Assembly: GCA_003605175.1 (NCBI GenBank)
Contig: QWDA01000003.1
Coordinates: 132,501 to 196,500, forward strand
Origin: Paracoccaceae bacterium
GTDB lineage: Bacteria > Pseudomonadota > Alphaproteobacteria > Rhodobacterales > Rhodobacteraceae
Reading direction: 5' to 3'
DNA length: 64,000 bases
A model generated the notes under the pieces. It worked only from the letters and a program-made list of their open reading frames with translations, made no database searches and was not told the origin of the DNA. This document shows, in pieces, positions 9,857-18,261 of this stretch. Each line of letters starts with the position of its first letter. The first letter of the stretch is position 1. Made by a program: the position numbers and the translations under genes.

Positions 9857-10249
9857 ATGAATATCGGCGACGTGGCGCGGCTCTCGGGGATCCCGGCGAA
9901 GACGATCCGCTATTACGAGGATATCGGGCTGGTACGGCCCTTGCGGAGCGGCAACGGCTATCGGGCCTTCCGGGAGAGCGACCTGCACAAGCTCGCCTTC
10001 CTGGGCCGGGCGCGGGCCCTGGGGTTCACCATCGAGGATTGTCGGGCGCTCCTGGCGCTCTACGAGGACGAGGCCCGCGAGAGCGCGCAGGTGAAACGGA
10101 TCGCCGAGGATCACCTGGCGCGGATCGACGAAAAGATCGCGCAGCTCCGTTCGATGCGCGAGACGCTGGCGCATCTGGTGCATGCCTGCGCCGGCGACGC
10201 GCGGCCCGATTGCCCGATCCTCGCAGATCTGGGCCACGAGGAGCGCTGA
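9857..10249 (+). CDS. cueR: copper-responsive MerR-family regulator
   Basis: A 130-residue activator of copper efflux genes. It has the MerR helix-turn-helix MNIGDVARLSGIPAKTIRYYE, wing residues NGYRAF, a dimerisation helix, and the metal loop C-A-G-D-A-R-P-D-C with seven residues between the two cysteines. This matches the Cu(I)-binding CX7C of CueR. Start 9857 gives the family N-terminus; the ATG at 9842 (ATGA overlap with the copA stop) is possible and would add five residues. It is cotranscribed with copA, so feedback through the promoter at 7260 is likely. Confidence 0.9.
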   Translation: MNIGDVARLSGIPAKTIRYYEDIGLVRPLRSGNGYRAFRESDLHKLAFLGRARALGFTIEDCRALLALYEDEARESAQVKRIAEDHLARIDEKIAQLRSMRETLAHLVHACAGDARPDCPILADLGHEER

Positions 10250-10258
10250 GCCCGGGCG

Positions 10259-11359
10259 TTACTCCGGGGCGACCAGCGCCTTCCGGTTCTTGACATGCCG
10301 GCGGGTGAGCGACTCGGCGCGGCGGCGGGTCAGGACCGGCCGGGCGGCGTCGTCGCGGGTGAGCCCGGTGTCGAGATCGGGGAACAGCGTGCGCAGTTCG
10401 CGCCGCGCGCGGTAGCCGAGCGCCTTCAGGGCCTCGGTGCCGGGCAAGAGCGTCTCGGCGGCGCTGCCCTCGGCGAGGACGACTTCGTGGCCGCGGCACA
10501 TGATGTGCCAGTATTCGATCCCGCGGGAGGTCTCGTCGATGGCGATGCCGGGCAGACCGACGAGGTGCTTCGCGGCGACCAGCGCCTCGCGCGGGCCGTC
10601 GAGCATCCGGGCGACGATCTCGGAGCGGATCAGGATCCGGTGCTGCGGCGAGACAAGGAGATCGCGCAGTGGCAGGCCGTTTCCGAGCGCGCCGGCGGCG
10701 ATCCGGACCGGGCGCATGCCGGGCGTTTCGGTCATCGCGGCGGCGCTGACGGCGCGCCGGCCGATCCAGACGATCGGTTCCGCGCGGCCGTCGGAGGTCG
10801 CGACCAGGTCGCCGGCGCGGAGGGTCTCGATGGCTTGCGCCCCGGCCGGCGTCGCGATGCGGGTGCCGCGGGCGAAGCAGACGGGGTCGGCGATCGCCTC
10901 GCCGTCCTGGGAACTGCCGGGAACCGAGGTGAGGGTGGCGCCTGCGGGCGGCACGGCGCCCTCGAAGGTGTAGCCGATCACGCTGAAGTTCGAGCCCTGG
11001 AACACCGCGACGGCGACGACGCGGTAGGTGGTGCCGAATTCGTCGGTCACGTTGAATTCGTACTCGTCCTCGATCTGCGTTCCGGCGGGATAGGTGGTGC
11101 CGCCGATCGTGAGCGCGGAGCCGAGCACCTGGCTGTGGGCCGACCATGTGCCGCCGGACCATTCCGGATTCGACGGGTCGTCCTGGAAGGAATCGTCGTC
11201 GTCGACGACATTCGCGGCAACGTTCTGCGACGGATCATAGGTGAACGAATAGGCCTGGAAGTTCCAGCCTGAGCCGCCTCCGGTATTATGGTTCGGAGTG
11301 GATCCCGAGAAGATCAGGGAACTGAGAGGGATTACGTTGAGGGTATACTCGGACATCAT
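10259..11359 (-). CDS. Hint-domain (hedgehog/intein-like) protein
   Basis: A 366-residue protein. Residues 1-155 are an acidic, aromatic, low-cysteine region with no recognised fold. Residues about 160-300 are a Hint domain (Hint_2 type): it opens with CFARGTRI (Cys161, the expected nucleophile), includes AGDLVATSDG and PIVWIG, and has the SPQHRIL block (His240) expected in Hint folds. A basic tail follows, rich in RR and KNRK. No signal peptide is present. Similar proteins are common in Rhodobacterales and some are thought to be secreted, but their processing is mostly untested. Either ATG of the initial MM pair could be used; no clear ribosome site separates them. Confidence 0.82.
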   Translation of the reverse strand: MMSEYTLNVIPLSSLIFSGSTPNHNTGGGSGWNFQAYSFTYDPSQNVAANVVDDDDSFQDDPSNPEWSGGTWSAHSQVLGSALTIGGTTYPAGTQIEDEYEFNVTDEFGTTYRVVAVAVFQGSNFSVIGYTFEGAVPPAGATLTSVPGSSQDGEAIADPVCFARGTRIATPAGAQAIETLRAGDLVATSDGRAEPIVWIGRRAVSAAAMTETPGMRPVRIAAGALGNGLPLRDLLVSPQHRILIRSEIVARMLDGPREALVAAKHLVGLPGIAIDETSRGIEYWHIMCRGHEVVLAEGSAAETLLPGTEALKALGYRARRELRTLFPDLDTGLTRDDAARPVLTRRRAESLTRRHVKNRKALVAPE

Positions 11360-11423
11360 CTTAAGGAACTGTTAAGGTTCCGCCCCCTTTGGCAAGACAA
11401 TGTGGCCGAAATAAGAAGCCCGG

Positions 11424-12425
11424 CTATTGCGGTGCGGGGCCGGTCGAGCCGCGCTCGACGATGCGGCAGGCCAGTTCCACGCGGCGCGGCGGCAGGGCGG
11501 GCCCGGCGATCGCCTCGCGCAGGAGGTCGAGCGCGAGGCTGCCGATGGCATGCATCGGGATTTCCACCGCCGAGAGCGGCGGGTTCTGCAACTCGCATTG
11601 CGGCAGCCCGTCGAAGCCGAGCACGCTGACCTCGCCGGGCACGTCGATGCCGGCGCGGGCCAGTGCCAGGAGCGCGCCCACCGCGAGGCTGTCGCCCGCG
11701 GCGAGGATCGCGGTGAAGTCGGGTTTGCCGCGGCCGAGGCGGCGGGTGATCGCGGCGTCGGCGACCTCGGGCAGCCAGTCGTCGACCTCTTCCACCAATG
11801 CCGGATCCGGGGCGATGCCGGCGGCGCGCAGCCGGTCTTCCCAGCCCTCGCGGCGGCGCGCGATGGTGCGGCGGCCGGGGCGGGTGAGGAACAGGATCCG
11901 GCGGTGTCCGTGGGCGAGGAGCCGCTCGGTCGCGAAGGCGGCTGCGGTGCGGTTGCAGGGCGCGACCGAGGAGAGCCGCATCATCGGGTCGTCGGCATTG
12001 ACCAGCACCACCGGCCGGTCGAGCGCGGCGGCCGCGGCGATGGCGGCATCGTTCTCGGGGGTCAGCAGGAGATAGCCGGCGGCGTCCTCGTCGGCGGCAA
12101 AGGTCGCGGAGAGCGGCCCGGCCGTGGCGCGCGTGTCGAGCACCATCCCGAGCGAGGCGGCCCGGTCGCGCATGCCCTGGAGCACGTGCAGCGTGAACTG
12201 GCTGCGCGCATAATCGACCATCGCCGCCTGGCTGGCCACCAGCACCGCCCGGCGCCCGGCCACCGCCGATTGCGTCGCATAGCCGAGCGTCGCCGCCGCG
12301 TCGCGCACGCGCTCCCGCAGCTCGGGGCGCACGCCGGGGCGGTCGGCCAGCACGCGGCTGACGGTTGCGACGGAAACGCCGCAGCGTTCCGCGAGGTCTT
12401 CCATGCGTATGCGCCGGCGTTCCAT
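11424..12425 (-). CDS. LacI-family transcriptional regulator
   Basis: A 333-residue repressor. The N-terminal helix-turn-helix reads MEDLAERCGVSVATVSRVLA, followed by the hinge helix, and then a periplasmic-binding-protein-like effector domain with AAGDSLAVGALLAL and the VLGFDGLPQCEL stretch. It is divergent from the uronate operon starting at 12517, with a 91-bp gap that holds a plausible operator. The inferred role is repression of that operon until an oligosaccharide breakdown product is bound. The ligand is unknown. Confidence 0.9.
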   Translation of the reverse strand: MERRRIRMEDLAERCGVSVATVSRVLADRPGVRPELRERVRDAAATLGYATQSAVAGRRAVLVASQAAMVDYARSQFTLHVLQGMRDRAASLGMVLDTRATAGPLSATFAADEDAAGYLLLTPENDAAIAAAAALDRPVVLVNADDPMMRLSSVAPCNRTAAAFATERLLAHGHRRILFLTRPGRRTIARRREGWEDRLRAAGIAPDPALVEEVDDWLPEVADAAITRRLGRGKPDFTAILAAGDSLAVGALLALARAGIDVPGEVSVLGFDGLPQCELQNPPLSAVEIPMHAIGSLALDLLREAIAGPALPPRRVELACRIVERGSTGPAPQ

Positions 12426-12468
12426 GGCGGATCCTCCTTGTCGACAGACTGCAAAAAACTTTCATGTT

Positions 12469-12484
12469 GTGCAAACGATTTTCT
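12469..12484. promoter_or_regulatory. candidate LacI-type operator
   Basis: GTGCAAACGATTTTCT in the divergent lacI-GH105 gap contains AAACGATTT, close to the CG-centred, AT-flanked pseudo-palindromes used by LacI-family regulators. The half sites are imperfect. Position between the two divergent starts supports it; no -35/-10 pair is obvious. Confidence 0.4.
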
Positions 12485-12516
12485 CTCTGCATCGTTCCGG
12501 GCAGGGAGGAATTCGG

Positions 12517-13602
12517 ATGAAGGACGTCTCGGCGATTCGGGATGCTCTGTCCCGTCTGGTGGGCGGGCTCACGGCACTGCGCGACAGCGGCCGGTTCCAC
12601 GAGCCGAATCTCGACGGCTCCGCGGGCGACTACATCAGCTTCGATGCCTGGGAATGGCCGCAGGGCGTGGGGCTCTACGGGCTTGCGCGCTTGTGGCGCG
12701 ATACCGGCGACGCGGGCCTGCAGAGCATCCTCGAAGACTGGTATGCCGGCCATGCCGAACGCGGGCTGCCGGCGCTCAATGTCAACACCACCGCGCCGAT
12801 GCTGGCGCTCACGCTTCTCTGGGAGCGGACCCGCGACACGCGCTGGGAGGCGATGCTGTCGGATTGGGCCGAGCGGGTCGTCGAGGAGGCGCCGCGCACG
12901 CCGGAAGGCGGGTTCCAGCACGACGTCTCGGACAGGATCAACGACGGCGAGCTGTGGGACGATACGCTGTTCATGGTGGCCCTGTTCCTCGCCGCCTATG
13001 GCGAGGCGTCGGGGCGCCGGGCGCTGGTGGACGAGGCGCAGCACCAGTTCCTGGTGCACACGCGCTACCTGGCCGATCCCGAAACCGGGCTCTGGTTCCA
13101 CGGCTGGAGCTTTCCGCGACGCGACAATTTCGCCCGGGCGCGCTGGGCGCGGGGCAATGCCTGGATCACCGCCGGGCTGGCGGATCTGCCCGATCTCTGC
13201 ACGCTCGACCCGGCCATCGCGCGCTATCTCGACGGGGTGCTTGGCGCCCAGATCGGCGCGCTTCTGCCGTTGCAGACCGGGGCCGGCGCCTGGCGCACGC
13301 TCCTGGACGATCCTGAGAGCTACGAGGAGACCTCGGCCACCGCGGGCATCGCCTATGGGCTGATGAAGGCCGCGCGGCTGGGCCGGGCCGGGCCCGAGGC
13401 GCTGGCGGCGGGGCGCCGGGCGGTGGCCCATGTGCTGGGGCAGATCGGGCCCGACGGCATTGTGGGCGGCGTGTCCTACGGCACGCGCATGGGCCACGAT
13501 CTGCAATTCTACCGCGACATCCCGGTGCAGCCGACGGGCTATGGCCAGTCGCTCGCCATTCTCTGCCTGGCAGAGGCGCTCAATCACGAGGGAACCGCAT
13601 GA
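12517..13602 (+). CDS. GH105 (YteR/YesR-like) unsaturated uronyl hydrolase
   Basis: A 361-residue enzyme that removes 4,5-unsaturated uronic acid from the non-reducing end of oligosaccharides made by polysaccharide lyases. The family pattern is visible: LWDDTLFM (146-153, with the expected catalytic aspartate), WARGNAW (210-216), ETSATAGIAYGL near 271-282 and GYGQSLAIL near 341-349. There is no signal peptide, so it acts in the cytosol on imported oligosaccharide. GGGAGGA lies 7 bases before the ATG. It is the first gene of the operon and overlaps kduI by 4 bases. Rhamnogalacturonan or another uronate-rhamnose glycan is possible, but specificity cannot be read. Confidence 0.88.
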   Translation: MKDVSAIRDALSRLVGGLTALRDSGRFHEPNLDGSAGDYISFDAWEWPQGVGLYGLARLWRDTGDAGLQSILEDWYAGHAERGLPALNVNTTAPMLALTLLWERTRDTRWEAMLSDWAERVVEEAPRTPEGGFQHDVSDRINDGELWDDTLFMVALFLAAYGEASGRRALVDEAQHQFLVHTRYLADPETGLWFHGWSFPRRDNFARARWARGNAWITAGLADLPDLCTLDPAIARYLDGVLGAQIGALLPLQTGAGAWRTLLDDPESYEETSATAGIAYGLMKAARLGRAGPEALAAGRRAVAHVLGQIGPDGIVGGVSYGTRMGHDLQFYRDIPVQPTGYGQSLAILCLAEALNHEGTA

Positions 13603-14438
13603 GCTGGACCACGCGCTACGGCGCCTCGCCCGCGTCGGTGGACGGCATGACCGGTGCCAATCTGCGCGATGAATTCCTGGTGCCGGGGCTGTTCGTGCCG
13701 GGCGCGGCGCGCTTCGCCTACACCCATGTGGACCGGATGGTGCTGGGCGGGATCGTACCCGGGGCGGCGCCCATCGCGATCGGTGACGGGGCCGAGGTGG
13801 GCACGCCCTACCTGTTCGACGCGCGCGAGGGCGGGATCGCCAATCTCGGGCACGGGGCCGGGACGGTCACGGTGGATGGCACCTTGTTCCCGGTGGGGCC
13901 GCGCGACATTCTCTATGTCGGGCGCGGCGCGAAGGATGTGCGGCTGGCCTCCGATGACGCCGCGACCCCGGCGATGTTCTACCTCAATTCGGTGCCGGCC
14001 GGGGCGGACCATCCGCACCGGCTCATCACCCGGGAAGAGTCGAAACCCGTGACCATGGGCGAGGCCGCGAAGTCGAACCTGCGCACGCTCCGGATGTATA
14101 TCCATCCCGAGGTCGCGCCGTCCTGTCTCCTGCTCATGGGCATCACCGACCCGGCGCCGGGTTCGGTCTGGAACACCATGCCGCCGCATCTGCACGAGCG
14201 GCGGATGGAGGCGTATTTCTATTTCGACATGGCCGAGGAGGACCGGGTGTTCCACATCATGGGGCGGCCGGACAATACGCGGCACCTGGTCGTCGCCTCG
14301 GGCGATGCTGTGCTGTCGCCGGCCTGGTCGATCCACATGGGGGCGGGCACCGGGCCCTATGCCTTCGTCTGGGGCATGACCGGAGAGAACCAGGTATACC
14401 AGGATGTGGATCCGGTGGCGGTGAGGGATCTCGGATGA
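13599..14438 (+). CDS. kduI: 5-dehydro-4-deoxy-D-glucuronate isomerase
   Basis: KduI converts 5-keto-4-deoxyuronate, the ring-opened product of unsaturated uronic acid, to 2,5-diketo-3-deoxygluconate. The 279-residue protein is a double cupin. The zinc ligands of the family are present as His197, His199, Glu204 and His246, within MPPHLHERRMEAYFYF and SIHMG. Length equals that of the E. coli enzyme. It lies directly after the GH105 gene whose product it would receive, with ATGA overlaps on both sides. The next enzymes of the pathway (KduD, KdgK, KdgA) are not in this window. Confidence 0.93.
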   Translation: MSWTTRYGASPASVDGMTGANLRDEFLVPGLFVPGAARFAYTHVDRMVLGGIVPGAAPIAIGDGAEVGTPYLFDAREGGIANLGHGAGTVTVDGTLFPVGPRDILYVGRGAKDVRLASDDAATPAMFYLNSVPAGADHPHRLITREESKPVTMGEAAKSNLRTLRMYIHPEVAPSCLLLMGITDPAPGSVWNTMPPHLHERRMEAYFYFDMAEEDRVFHIMGRPDNTRHLVVASGDAVLSPAWSIHMGAGTGPYAFVWGMTGENQVYQDVDPVAVRDLG

Positions 14439-16969
14439 ACCGGTTCGAACGCGCTTTGGCGCCCGGGGCGCCGGTGACGCTCTGGCGGGTGTCGGAGGTC
14501 GCGGAGGAGGCCTTCGACGTGCCCGAGCGGCCGATGGAGGGCGAGATGGACCCGTTCTTCTTCCTGACCAAGGAGAAGAACTTCATCCCGCACGAATATC
14601 CCTGCCGGACCGATTTCGCGGCGCGCTATCGCGGCGGGCGGCCCGACGAGCGGGTGACCGGGGCGCCGGAGCAGGCCTGGCTTGGCTTCGGCTCGCCGCG
14701 GCTCGACCTGTCGGGCTTCTGGTTCCGGGCGACGCGGCTCGCGGCGCGGGCGGAGGTGCTGATCCACGCCGAGGGCGCGGGGCGGGCGCGGCTCAGGCTC
14801 GCCACCTGCGGCGGCGCGATCCTGCGGGTGAATGGGGCAGAAGTGCTCTGGACCGCGGAATACCGGCGGAACTACGAGACTTCGGCGGAAGTGGAGGTGG
14901 CGCTTCTGGCGGGCGAGAACCTCGTCGAGCTGTTCTTCGACGATCTCGCCGAGCGGGACACGCGGTTCTACGCGGAGCTTTGCTATCTCGAGGGGCCGGC
15001 GGCGCGGCAGGCGATCCCGGCGGCGGCGGAGCCGGCCCACGCGGCCGCCGTGGAGGCGGCCCTCGAACGGATGCATTTCGCCCGGAGCTCGCAGGATGGC
15101 GGGGCGGTGCGGCTTTGCCTGCCGGCGCCCTTGCCGGTGCCGGCGCGGGCGGAGCTCAGGATCGAGGGGGATTTCATGTCCCACGATGCCGCGCCCGAAA
15201 TGACGGTCGATCTGGCGGCCGGGGCGGACACGATCGACCTCGGCGCGGCCGAGACGCTGCCGGCGGATTTCCGGCATGTGGTGGTGCGGCTTTCGGTGGC
15301 GGGCTTCGCGGCCGAGCGGGTGCTCGGGACCGAGATCGCGCACCGGGCGGCGCAGGGCGCGGCGCCGGCGGACCCGGCCGCGCGGGTGGCCGAGGCGCTG
15401 GAAGCCGTCGCGAAGGGCGGCGAGGCCGACACCGTGCGGGCGCTGGCGCGGCTGGCGCTGGGCGATGGCGGCGCGGAGACGCGGGCGATGATCGCGGCGG
15501 CGCTGCCGCGGATCGACGGCTGCTGGGACTGCGCCGATTTCGCGCTGGTGCCGCTGATCTGGTGCCGGACGGGCTGGCCGGATCTGCTCGGCGAGGAGCT
15601 GTGCGGGCGGATCGACGCGACGATCCGCGGCTACCGCTACTGGATGGACGAGCCGGGCAACGACGTGCAGTGGTATTTCTCGGAAAACCACGCGCTTCTG
15701 TTCCATACCGCGGCGCATCTGGGCGGCGCGCTTCTGCCGGATGCCCGTTTCGCTCGGTCCGGGCGGACCGGTGCCGAGCAATCACGGATCGGGGCCGAGC
15801 GGCTCCGGGCCTGGTTCGACCATTTCGAACAGTGGGAAATGGCCGAGTTCAACTCGGCGCCCTATTTCCCGATCGACCTGAAGGGGCTGACGGCGCTCTA
15901 TGCGCTGTCGCCCGAGGCGGATCTCAGGGCGCGGGCGGCGGCGGGGATCCTGCGGCTTGTCGAGATCGTCGCCAATTCGGCGCATCGCGGGGTTCTGACC
16001 GCCGCGCAGGGGCGGAGCTACGAGCACACCCTGCGCGCCTCGGCCACGCTGGAGCTTTCGGCCATCGCCCGGATGCTCTGGGGCGCGGGGAGCTATGGCA
16101 CGCGGTTTCATGCCACGCCGCAGCTCGCGGTGTGCCTGCGCGACCATGGGCTCGAGCTTCCCGACCTGACCGACCGCGCCGTGATGGCGGGCGACCACGC
16201 GCAGGAATGGCTTTTCGCGCAGGGGCAAGGTGCCATCGCCAAGCTCTATCACCACAAGAGCGCCGATCACGCGATGGGCAGCGCGGTGGCCTATCGCTGG
16301 TTCGACTGGGGCTACCAGGAGACGCTGATCCATGCGCGGCTGGGCGAGAACCCGAATGCGCAGGTCTGGATCAACCATCCGGGCGAGGTGATCCATTCGG
16401 GCTATGGGCGGCCCTCCTACTGGGGCGGCTCGGCCTCGGTGCCGCGGGTGCAGCAATATCGCGACCTCGCGCTGGTGGCGTTTGAGGGCGTGGCGGCGCA
16501 GCCCGGCTTCACTCATGCCTGGTTTCCGGCGGACGCCTTCGACGCGGCCCGGGTCGCTGGCGACACGGCGCTGGCACAATCGGGCGGGGCCTACGTGATG
16601 CTGCGCGGCTCGGCGGATTTCCAGCCGGTCGGCGACGGGCCGAGCGCGGGTTGCGAGCTGCGGCTCGCGGGGCAAAGGAACTGGTGGCTGATCCGGTTGG
16701 GATCGGCCTATTGTCACGGCGACGAGGGGGCCTTCGCCGCACGCTTCGCCGCGTTGCGCCCCGAGATGGAGGAGGCGTCGATCGTGGTGACGGACCCGGA
16801 TTACGGGCGCGTCACATTCTTCGACGATGGTTCGGTGGAGGCGGAGGGCCGCCGCATCGCGCCCTCGGACTACACGGTTTCGGGTCGGCGGGATATCCTG
16901 CCCCGCGGTCCGTTGAATGACATGCAGGAGACGGGAACGGCAGAAGCGGCAACAGCCGCCGGCCATTGA
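14435..16969 (+). CDS. unrecognised 844-residue protein of the uronate operon, candidate glycan-degrading enzyme
   Basis: I do not recognise a named family. There is no signal peptide or membrane helix, so it should be cytosolic. Residues about 80-185 look like a beta-sandwich carbohydrate-binding fold (alternating strands around LRLATCGGAILRVNGAEVLW). Residues about 310-640 are helical and suggest an (alpha/alpha) toroid, with aromatic/acidic clusters YWMDEPGNDVQWYFSENHAL (403-422) and EMAEFNSAPYFPIDL (468-482), then SYEHTLRA, and DHAMGSAVAYRWFDWGYQE (611-629). A conserved-looking block WINHPGEVIHSGYGRPSYW (645-663) follows. The C-terminal quarter is beta-rich. It overlaps kduI by 4 bases. 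Position between uronate enzymes and a sugar ABC transporter suggests a hydrolase or lyase acting on the imported oligosaccharide. Confidence 0.85.
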   Translation: MNRFERALAPGAPVTLWRVSEVAEEAFDVPERPMEGEMDPFFFLTKEKNFIPHEYPCRTDFAARYRGGRPDERVTGAPEQAWLGFGSPRLDLSGFWFRATRLAARAEVLIHAEGAGRARLRLATCGGAILRVNGAEVLWTAEYRRNYETSAEVEVALLAGENLVELFFDDLAERDTRFYAELCYLEGPAARQAIPAAAEPAHAAAVEAALERMHFARSSQDGGAVRLCLPAPLPVPARAELRIEGDFMSHDAAPEMTVDLAAGADTIDLGAAETLPADFRHVVVRLSVAGFAAERVLGTEIAHRAAQGAAPADPAARVAEALEAVAKGGEADTVRALARLALGDGGAETRAMIAAALPRIDGCWDCADFALVPLIWCRTGWPDLLGEELCGRIDATIRGYRYWMDEPGNDVQWYFSENHALLFHTAAHLGGALLPDARFARSGRTGAEQSRIGAERLRAWFDHFEQWEMAEFNSAPYFPIDLKGLTALYALSPEADLRARAAAGILRLVEIVANSAHRGVLTAAQGRSYEHTLRASATLELSAIARMLWGAGSYGTRFHATPQLAVCLRDHGLELPDLTDRAVMAGDHAQEWLFAQGQGAIAKLYHHKSADHAMGSAVAYRWFDWGYQETLIHARLGENPNAQVWINHPGEVIHSGYGRPSYWGGSASVPRVQQYRDLALVAFEGVAAQPGFTHAWFPADAFDAARVAGDTALAQSGGAYVMLRGSADFQPVGDGPSAGCELRLAGQRNWWLIRLGSAYCHGDEGAFAARFAALRPEMEEASIVVTDPDYGRVTFFDDGSVEAEGRRIAPSDYTVSGRRDILPRGPLNDMQETGTAEAATAAGH

Positions 16970-16985
16970 CGGGGAGGAAAACCGG

Positions 16986-18260
16986 ATGAAATTCACCAAG
17001 ACGGCGCTTGCGGCGCTGGCTGTCGCGGGGCTGGGCACGATGGCCGCCGCGCAAACCGAGATCCGCGTGATGTGGTATTCGGACGGGGTCGAAGGCGAGG
17101 TGATGCAGGACCTGCTCTCGCGGTTCGAGGAGATGCATCCCGATATCCACGTGGTGCTGGACAACGTCGCCTACCAGGTGACGCAGGAGCAGCTTCCGGT
17201 TCTGCTCGAAAGCGGGCAGGGCCCGGATATCGCGCGGGTGGCGGGCGTCCTGAAGAGCGCCTCGGAGCACTGGCTGGACCTTCGGCCCTATGTCGCGGAC
17301 GCGGACTACTGGGACGCGAATTTCGGCAACCGCTATGACTGGATGCGGCCCGACGGGTCGGACAAGATGCCGGGCTTCATGACCCAGCTCACGCTCACCG
17401 GCGGCTTCGCGAACAAGACGCTGTTCGACCAGGCCGGCGTGCCGCTTCCGGGCGAGGGCGCGACCTGGGACGACTGGATCGCCGCGTCGAAGGCGGTAAT
17501 GGAGAGCCAGGGGCTGCCGGCGGCCTTCGCGATCGACCGCTCGGGGCACCGGATTTCCGGGCCGAACGCGTCCTACGGGGCGAACTACATCGCCGCGGAC
17601 GGGATGCCGGCGCCGGTGGATGACGGGACGATGGATTTCGTCGCGCGGCTGGTGGACTGGACCAATGAGGGGCTGATGCTGCCCGAGGTCTGGGTCTCGG
17701 CGGCGGGCACCACCTATCGCGCGGCGGCGGACGACTTCATCAACGCGCAGATCCCGTTCTACTATTCGGGCTCCTGGCAGGTGGCGAACCTCTCGACCAA
17801 GATCGGCGATGCCTTCGACTGGGTGGCGACCGGGTCGCCCTGCGGCACGGCGGGCTGCTCGGGCCTCGCGGGCGGCGCCGGGCTGGTGGCGATCAAGTAC
17901 ACCCAGCACCCGGAAGAGGTGGCGATGGTGATGGATTACCTCGCCTCGGAGCCGGTGCTGCGCGAGTTCACCGAGCGGACGCTGTTCCTGCCGGCGCATA
18001 ACGGCGTTGTGGCCGCGGGCGGTCTGAACTTCCAGTCGGACGATCCGAACGTGCCGCCGGCGCTCGCGAAATTCGTCGCGGCTTCGGGAGAGACCCTGCC
18101 GCTCGCCGATGCGCTTCCGGCCTGGAAATGGTCGAACGCCTATTACGGTGCGCTGGTCACGCGGGTGAGCCAGGTCATGGCGGGCGAGATCTCGCTCGAC
18201 GAGGCGCGGACGCTGATGGACCAGGACATCGCCGATCAGGTCGCCGCGGCGGCGCAGTAG
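16986..18260 (+). CDS. sugar ABC transporter substrate-binding protein
   Basis: A 424-residue extracellular solute-binding protein (family 1 type). A cleavable signal peptide is visible (KFTKTALAALAVAGLGTMAAAQ), followed by EIRVMWYSDGVEGEVMQDLL and the cluster-B fold with GPDIARVAGVLKS and the tryptophan-rich ligand cleft (NASYG, FYYSGSWQVAN). A cysteine pair occurs at SPCGTAGCSG. The ATG has GGGGAGG upstream. It delivers an oligosaccharide to the permeases that follow at once. The substrate is inferred from the operon to be an unsaturated uronic-acid oligosaccharide. Confidence 0.93.
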   Translation: MKFTKTALAALAVAGLGTMAAAQTEIRVMWYSDGVEGEVMQDLLSRFEEMHPDIHVVLDNVAYQVTQEQLPVLLESGQGPDIARVAGVLKSASEHWLDLRPYVADADYWDANFGNRYDWMRPDGSDKMPGFMTQLTLTGGFANKTLFDQAGVPLPGEGATWDDWIAASKAVMESQGLPAAFAIDRSGHRISGPNASYGANYIAADGMPAPVDDGTMDFVARLVDWTNEGLMLPEVWVSAAGTTYRAAADDFINAQIPFYYSGSWQVANLSTKIGDAFDWVATGSPCGTAGCSGLAGGAGLVAIKYTQHPEEVAMVMDYLASEPVLREFTERTLFLPAHNGVVAAGGLNFQSDDPNVPPALAKFVAASGETLPLADALPAWKWSNAYYGALVTRVSQVMAGEISLDEARTLMDQDIADQVAAAAQ

Positions 18261-18261
18261 C

